Below are positions 53,652-57,798 of a DNA stretch of 57,798 nucleotides, one piece after another. The DNA comes from an uncultured delta proteobacterium (GTDB lineage Bacteria; Myxococcota_A; Polyangia; Polyangiales; Polyangiaceae), in contig CAITIQ010000547.1 of NCBI GenBank assembly GCA_903892415.1, positions 1-57,798 of the forward strand, given 5' to 3'. Every line of letters begins with the position of its first letter. Within the stretch, counting starts at the first letter, position 1. The translations under genes were made by a program, and so were the position numbers. The notes under the pieces are model-generated. The model did not search any database. It was not told where the DNA came from and saw nothing but the letters and a program-made list of their open reading frames with translations.

Positions 53652-54485
53652 ATGAAGCTCCCGTACCTCCGACACGCCGCCTTGCTGACTCTGCTCGTGG
53701 CCTGCAGCAAGCAGCCCACCTCCTTGCTCGACGGGGACGGTGGCAACACCACGAGTTCCAGCAGCTCGGGCGCAGATGGCGGCGGTGGGATGGGCACAGC
53801 GGGCTCAGGCACCGGCAACAACAACCAGGGCGGAGAAGGCGGTGCACCGCTGCAGCCGGCGAGCTTCGAGATCTCGGTCAGCGCGAGCCAGCTCGAGCTA
53901 CGCGATAGCGGAGAAGCAACGGTGACCATCGCGCCCAACGGCTATGTCGGACCGGTGGTGTTGTCCCTTACCGGCACGCCCGCCGATGTCACGGCGGAGC
54001 TTGCTACCACGGGGGTCAACCTCGACGGCAGCAGCAGTGAAACGGTCACGCTGAATCTCAGCTCCAAGTCCGACACGCAAACAGGCGCTTTCGTAATCAG
54101 CGTGGTGGGCACCGTACCGGGCGGGGAGAAGTCGGGAGACGCCGCCGTCAACGTGATTCCGACCATCACCATCACCATCCCGGAGAACCTCGCGAGCTTC
54201 TCGTCGAACCCTGCGAGCACCAACGCCTTCGGCGATTTCCCGACGCTGATCAAGGCACTGCCCAACATGGCGGAGACCCCGATCACAGTGAACTTCTTCA
54301 ACGCGGACACGGTCCCGCACGAAATCCACGCCGACGATCCCGACGTCGGCTTCGGACACGGGAATCAGAACATCCCGCCCGGTGCGTTCGACCCGGTTGT
54401 ACGGCAAGTGACGGCTCCCGGTGAATATACGTTCTACCCTCACGACATCGGCAACAGCATCCTCGGTCGCATCACCATCCAGTGA
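53652..54485 (+). CDS. Lipoprotein with a cupredoxin-like C-terminal domain
   Basis: 277 aa. MKLPYLRHAALLTLLVAC is a lipoprotein signal (lipobox LVAC) followed by a Gly/Ser linker to about 60. A beta-sandwich of immunoglobulin-like type (about 65-170; FEISVSASQLELRDSGEATV) precedes a cupredoxin-like end (about 205-277): VNFFNADTVPHEIHAD, a His in GFGHG, PGAF and APGEYTFYPHDIGNSILGRI. In copper cupredoxins the last loop is Cys-x-x-His; here the Cys is missing, so a type 1 copper site is unlikely, although several His remain. ATG 53652 is preferred to GTG 53649. It is divergent from aspartate kinase. Confidence 0.75.
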   Translation: MKLPYLRHAALLTLLVACSKQPTSLLDGDGGNTTSSSSSGADGGGGMGTAGSGTGNNNQGGEGGAPLQPASFEISVSASQLELRDSGEATVTIAPNGYVGPVVLSLTGTPADVTAELATTGVNLDGSSSETVTLNLSSKSDTQTGAFVISVVGTVPGGEKSGDAAVNVIPTITITIPENLASFSSNPASTNAFGDFPTLIKALPNMAETPITVNFFNADTVPHEIHADDPDVGFGHGNQNIPPGAFDPVVRQVTAPGEYTFYPHDIGNSILGRITIQ

Positions 54486-54558
54486 CGTTGCGGCGCTAGC
54501 GACGGTAAGCACGAGTCAGCCGTGAACATCCGGTCCACCCGGTGCATCAACAGTCGGC

Positions 54559-55268
54559 GTGCAAGCGTTGGCGTGGAGTCACCTGTTCCTGCTCGGTGCG
54601 CTGTGGTCGGCGACGGGGTGTGCGCAGTTCACCACCATCGTGCCCGAGCAACTGCGGCTATCTCAGCTTGAGGACGTTGGGGCCGAGCAACTCGGCCTCG
54701 ATCCAGGTGTCACCTCCTTGGCTACCGCCACGCAGCGCATGCGGGCTCGCGGACTCACCGGGGTGGCGTACGACGCTAAAGTTCACGAGGGTGTCGAGCT
54801 CAGTGTCCTAGGTGCAGATTTTCAACGGCGGCTGCACCTGTTCAAGAATGACCGCTACTGGCAGAGCGTTCGCTTGCCCCAAGGAGCTGGCCCCAGCTAC
54901 GGGCTCGAACTCCGCTTCGCGGACAATGAGCAGCAACTCATGCTGCTGGCGGTTCAACAGCCGCCAATTGCTTCGGCAGCCACAGAGGATGTGCTGACGG
55001 TGTTCGAGGTCACGCCAGACACCGTCCAGGCCAGTTGGCAACGCCCGCTGTCGGATTTGGTTGAGAAGAACGGTGGCATGAGCCATCCCCGATTGGTAGC
55101 AGCTTGGTGGACGGGGTGTTGCTCGTGGCGCGAGACGCAGAGGGCGCGTTATGGGATGAAAGCTACGTCTTCAAACTGCCGCGGGGGGGAGATTGGACGG
55201 TGACTCCGCGCTTGATGAGCGAGTCAATGCGCTGCTCCTGTGTCCAAAAATACGCCGCTGGCCGCTGA
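54559..55268 (+). CDS. Lipoprotein of unknown function, one apparent frameshift
   Basis: GTG 54559 opens a signal MQALAWSHLFLLGALWSATGC (lipobox ATGC). The first frame encodes a beta-rich domain (LSVLGADFQRRLHLFKNDRY, LELRFADNEQQLMLLAV) up to about 55090 and then turns unnatural (AAWWTGCCSWRETQ). The next frame continues smoothly (SSLVDGVLLVARDAEGALWD, then SYVFKLPRG) to TGA 55266-55268. One missing base in CCCC (55087-55090) or GG (55095-55096) explains the break. I annotate a single gene of about 236 residues. It may be a real truncation if the shift is confirmed. No family recognised. It follows the cupredoxin-like gene by 73 bases. Confidence 0.65.
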
Positions 55269-55361
55269 AATCGCAGGGGAAAAATTATGATGGTCTGTCC
55301 GGCTGACAGTGGAAATCGCTAATTCCCGCCCGTGGTTGGTACGTATTTCACCGTACGAACC

Positions 55362-56801
55362 ATGAATCACGGGCAAACGATCATCCTTGTTGACCCCGAA
55401 GACAAGGGCGCCGGCATCCTCGCCGGACGGCTACGAATGCAGGGCTATACGGTGCTTGAGGCCACCGACGCAGCTGAGGCTGGCCGACTCGCGCTGACCG
55501 AGCCGCCGGCCGCAGTAGTAGCGGACCTTTGGATGCCCAAGATTTCGGGTGTTCAACTCTGTCGTCTGCTGCGTTCGGAGGCCAATTCACGCTTCGTGCC
55601 CGTCATCCTGCGTGGTCCAGAGGGCCAGCGGAATCGCTTCTGGGCCGGCCGCGCTGGTGCAGCCGCCTACGTCTTGAAGGGTCGCATGGGGGATCTCGTG
55701 CGAGCGCTCTCCACCGCGATCGGAGCTACGCCCGCCTGCGCCATTCCCAACCCAGAGTCCGTCGTATCTGCTGGCGATCTGCGTGACCGCATCGCAGACC
55801 ATCTCGATCAGGCGCTGTTTGATTCGGTGATCGCAGGGGAGATTCGAGCGCTTGGCTCGTGCGCCGATTTCGACCGGCTGTTCGATCTCTTGTCGCAGTT
55901 CGTCTCTCAGGTCACGAGCTATCGCTGGATGGCGGTATCCACCGAGGCTCCCAAGCGCTTTGGGCTGCACGTCAATCCACTCGTGCGCACGGAGATCGAA
56001 GCGGAGGCGCGCTCAGCCTTCGGCTACGACGCAGAGGTCCACGTTACCCCGATCGAGGATGACGACGCCTACGCAGACCGTGAAGGTCCAGCGCCAATCG
56101 TCCTACCGATCGAACTTGGTCAGGATGTGATCGGTCACGTCGCGCTGGCCGTGCGGCACCCGGTTCATCCGAACGACGCCGCACTGGTCGAAGTGATTGC
56201 ACGCGAGCTCGCGGGGCCGCTTCGAATCGCGATGCTGCTCGAGGAGTCGCGGCAGCTAGCCACCACCGATGTTCTGACCGGCTTGATGAATCGTCGAGCG
56301 TTTCTCGCCGGCATCGACGCGGAGACCGCTCGCTGCCACCGCCATAACCGCGCGCTCTCTGTGGCTTTGCTGGACGTCGACCACTTCAAGCGGATCAACG
56401 ACGGCCATGGGCACGCCTCCGGCGACGCCGTGCTTTCGGCGGTCGGGGCCCTCTTGCTCAAGCTCGCTCGCAAAGGAGATTTGGTCGGACGCTGGGGCGG
56501 TGAGGAGTTCGTACTCGCGTTCCACGCAACTGGCGTTGCCGGCGCTGAGGTCGCAGCGGAGCGTAGACGCGTGGCCCTCACCGAGCTCGATGTACGATCA
56601 GCGGAGGGCGCGCAGATTACGGTTTCGGCCTCCTTCGGAGTGGTGCGCTTGCTCCCCGGCGAGAACGCTCAGACCTTGATCGACCGCGCCGATCGCTTGA
56701 TGTACCAAGCGAAAGCCTCGGGTCGCAACCGCGTCGCCATCGACACAAGCGAGCCTGGCGAGGGCTGCAGTGCGCCCCCGTCAGCCGTACGCGCCGCGTA
56801 G
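55362..56801 (+). CDS. Receiver-GAF-GGDEF diguanylate cyclase
   Basis: 479 aa from ATG 55362. A receiver domain (about 5-120) keeps the phospho-acceptor Asp in VVADLWMPK and the Lys in YVLKG, but the second acidic residue and the Thr/Ser switch are altered (VDPED; VILRGPEG). A central region (about 150-300) is GAF-like. The GGDEF domain (about 305-465) has NRRAFLAGID, DVDHFKRINDGHGH and the active loop RWGGEEFVLAF, with an RxxD inhibitory site (RKGD) five residues before it. It should make cyclic di-GMP with product inhibition. A short tail follows. The membrane sensor gene begins 101 bases downstream and may belong to the same pathway. Confidence 0.92.
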   Translation: MNHGQTIILVDPEDKGAGILAGRLRMQGYTVLEATDAAEAGRLALTEPPAAVVADLWMPKISGVQLCRLLRSEANSRFVPVILRGPEGQRNRFWAGRAGAAAYVLKGRMGDLVRALSTAIGATPACAIPNPESVVSAGDLRDRIADHLDQALFDSVIAGEIRALGSCADFDRLFDLLSQFVSQVTSYRWMAVSTEAPKRFGLHVNPLVRTEIEAEARSAFGYDAEVHVTPIEDDDAYADREGPAPIVLPIELGQDVIGHVALAVRHPVHPNDAALVEVIARELAGPLRIAMLLEESRQLATTDVLTGLMNRRAFLAGIDAETARCHRHNRALSVALLDVDHFKRINDGHGHASGDAVLSAVGALLLKLARKGDLVGRWGGEEFVLAFHATGVAGAEVAAERRRVALTELDVRSAEGAQITVSASFGVVRLLPGENAQTLIDRADRLMYQAKASGRNRVAIDTSEPGEGCSAPPSAVRAA

Positions 56802-56902
56802 ACATCGCAAGAAGCGAGCTGGGCTCAGCGCGTCGGCCAACAACATCGCTTCAGAAGTGTCGCTACGGAACCGTTTACCGAACAGCACCTTCTGGGGGAT
56901 TC

Positions 56903-57798
56903 ATGCAAAACGAAACAAAGCCTGGCTCGAAGTCCAACTGGCATCGCATCTACTACGTGCTGGGCGCGTTCAACGTCCTCTCGGTTCTGGCGAGCGTCTA
57001 CATCGGCCATCTGCTGATGGGGCACTACCGCGATAGCGTTGCCGAAAACTCGCTTTGGGCAGAACGCGTCGCAGGCTTCCAAGAGCTCGGCCAAACGGCG
57101 ACCCGAGCGAACGGGCCAGGCAATGACGTATTCGAGAGCAAAGACATCGAAGGCGAAGAGCGCAAGCTCGACGAGTATGTTGCCCAGTTTGATGCGCAGC
57201 TGGTCGCGGCGCGAGCAGAGGTCAACGCAGGCCTGCCGGCTGACCAAGCCGCAAAACTCACCGCGGAACTTGAGCTCGCAAAAGTCGCCTTTCACGAAAT
57301 GGTGCGCGAAGCACGCACCATATTTGCGTCCTTTCGCAAGAACGACGCTGAAGAAGCAGGCCGACACATGGCCTCGATGGATCGCGCACTCGGGTCGACC
57401 AGCGACGCACTAGGCCGCCTCGCACACGAGGCACGCACACAACAAGGCGCGAGCCTGGCGGCCCAGCTCGGACGAGCGACCTCGATGCAACGCTTCGAGT
57501 GGGCGCTGGTCGTGCTCGTGGTTTGTATGGTCATCGGCGTCGTGCTTTACGGCGCTAAACTCGCACGCATCTTCCAGGAGTCAGCGCGCGTGATCGAGCA
57601 ACGTAATCAGGACGTCAAACGCGTCCTCGACAACGTCGCGCAGGGCCTCGTCACCGTCGAACTCGATGGTCGTTTGGGTAGCGAGCCCTCCGCCGCGGTG
57701 GCGCACTTACTCGGGCCGATCGGAGCGGACGATACGCTCGTTAGCTGGATCGAGCGCGCCGACGAGCACGCTGGCATGAGCCTGGCGATGGGCTGGCC
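56903..57798 (+). CDS. Membrane sensor protein, 3' end outside the window
   Basis: 298 complete codons are visible from ATG 56903 and the frame stays open at the window end. A first membrane helix (VLGAFNVLSVLASVYIGHLL, about 19-38), an extracytoplasmic helical sensor region of about 160 residues, and a second helix (WALVVLVVCMVIGVVLYG, about 200-218) are followed by a cytoplasmic coiled coil and a PAS-like start (VLDNVAQGLVTVELDGR). This is the layout of four-helix-bundle sensors in myxobacterial histidine or CheA-type kinases; the output domain lies beyond the edge. GGGG sits shortly before the start. Confidence 0.8.
   Translation, partial: MQNETKPGSKSNWHRIYYVLGAFNVLSVLASVYIGHLLMGHYRDSVAENSLWAERVAGFQELGQTATRANGPGNDVFESKDIEGEERKLDEYVAQFDAQLVAARAEVNAGLPADQAAKLTAELELAKVAFHEMVREARTIFASFRKNDAEEAGRHMASMDRALGSTSDALGRLAHEARTQQGASLAAQLGRATSMQRFEWALVVLVVCMVIGVVLYGAKLARIFQESARVIEQRNQDVKRVLDNVAQGLVTVELDGRLGSEPSAAVAHLLGPIGADDTLVSWIERADEHAGMSLAMGW

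Overview
This GC-rich window is almost certainly from a myxobacterium (Myxococcota, probably a Polyangia-type lineage). The evidence is two proteins ending in MYXO-CTERM-type tails (conserved Cys, one membrane helix, Arg cluster), many lipoproteins with long Gly/Ser linkers behind the lipobox cysteine, FIST sensor proteins, a eukaryote-like Ser/Thr kinase, MopE-type DNDCDG repeats and a TubC-type NRPS docking domain. Genes are dense, and frequent 4-14 bp overlaps suggest translational coupling. No tRNA, rRNA, CRISPR array or transposase was found.

Layout. 1-301: a 53-bp tandem repeat array and an inverted repeat. 444-4408: a sensory operon made of FIST protein, 58-aa kinase stub, second FIST protein and full histidine kinase, which looks like a tandem duplication whose first kinase was cut down to its N-terminus. 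4479-11352: NahK-like sugar kinase; a reverse operon of low-molecular-weight phosphatase/arsenate-reductase plus rhodanese-XRE-cupin regulator, divergent from a Rieske-flavin-reductase fusion; a CocE-type hydrolase lipoprotein with two apparent frameshifts; an unknown protein. 11370-17290: SGNH lipoprotein, EF-G paralogue, METTL25-like methyltransferase, a small secreted protein and a frameshifted lipoprotein. 17429-24278 (reverse): a Family 2A encapsulin shell gene overlapping a cysteine desulfurase with a long disordered N-terminus (its likely cargo), preceded by a giant VWA/MopE/MYXO-CTERM surface protein. 24496-34173: CDP-alcohol phosphatidyltransferase, L,D-transpeptidase and penicillin-binding transpeptidase, DUF4178 protein with membrane spermidine synthase, OsmC protein, a MYXO-CTERM protein, and a Ser/Thr kinase coupled to a CAP-domain lipoprotein.

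34289-49256 is a compact biosynthetic gene cluster: a 3312-aa NRPS-PKS hybrid (A-T-KS-AT-ACP-aminotransferase-C-A-T), an Sfp-type phosphopantetheinyl transferase, a CPBP-fold membrane protein that has lost its catalytic residues, and a second NRPS (docking-C-A-T). Codes read by eye suggest Val-like, Asn and Gly. With one malonate extension and beta-transamination, the predicted chain is 3,4-diamino-5-methylhexanoyl-Asn-Gly, an aminostatine-type vicinal diamine. No thioesterase or reductase is present. This is the best candidate for something undescribed.

49355-57798: a histone H1-like/YbjN-like protein, an aspartate kinase overlapping a class II aldolase/short-chain dehydrogenase fusion, a cupredoxin-like lipoprotein, a frameshifted lipoprotein, a receiver-GGDEF diguanylate cyclase and the start of a membrane sensor that runs off the window. 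Three genes carry four apparent one-base losses, all explicable by G/C runs, so sequencing error must be excluded before calling pseudogenes.
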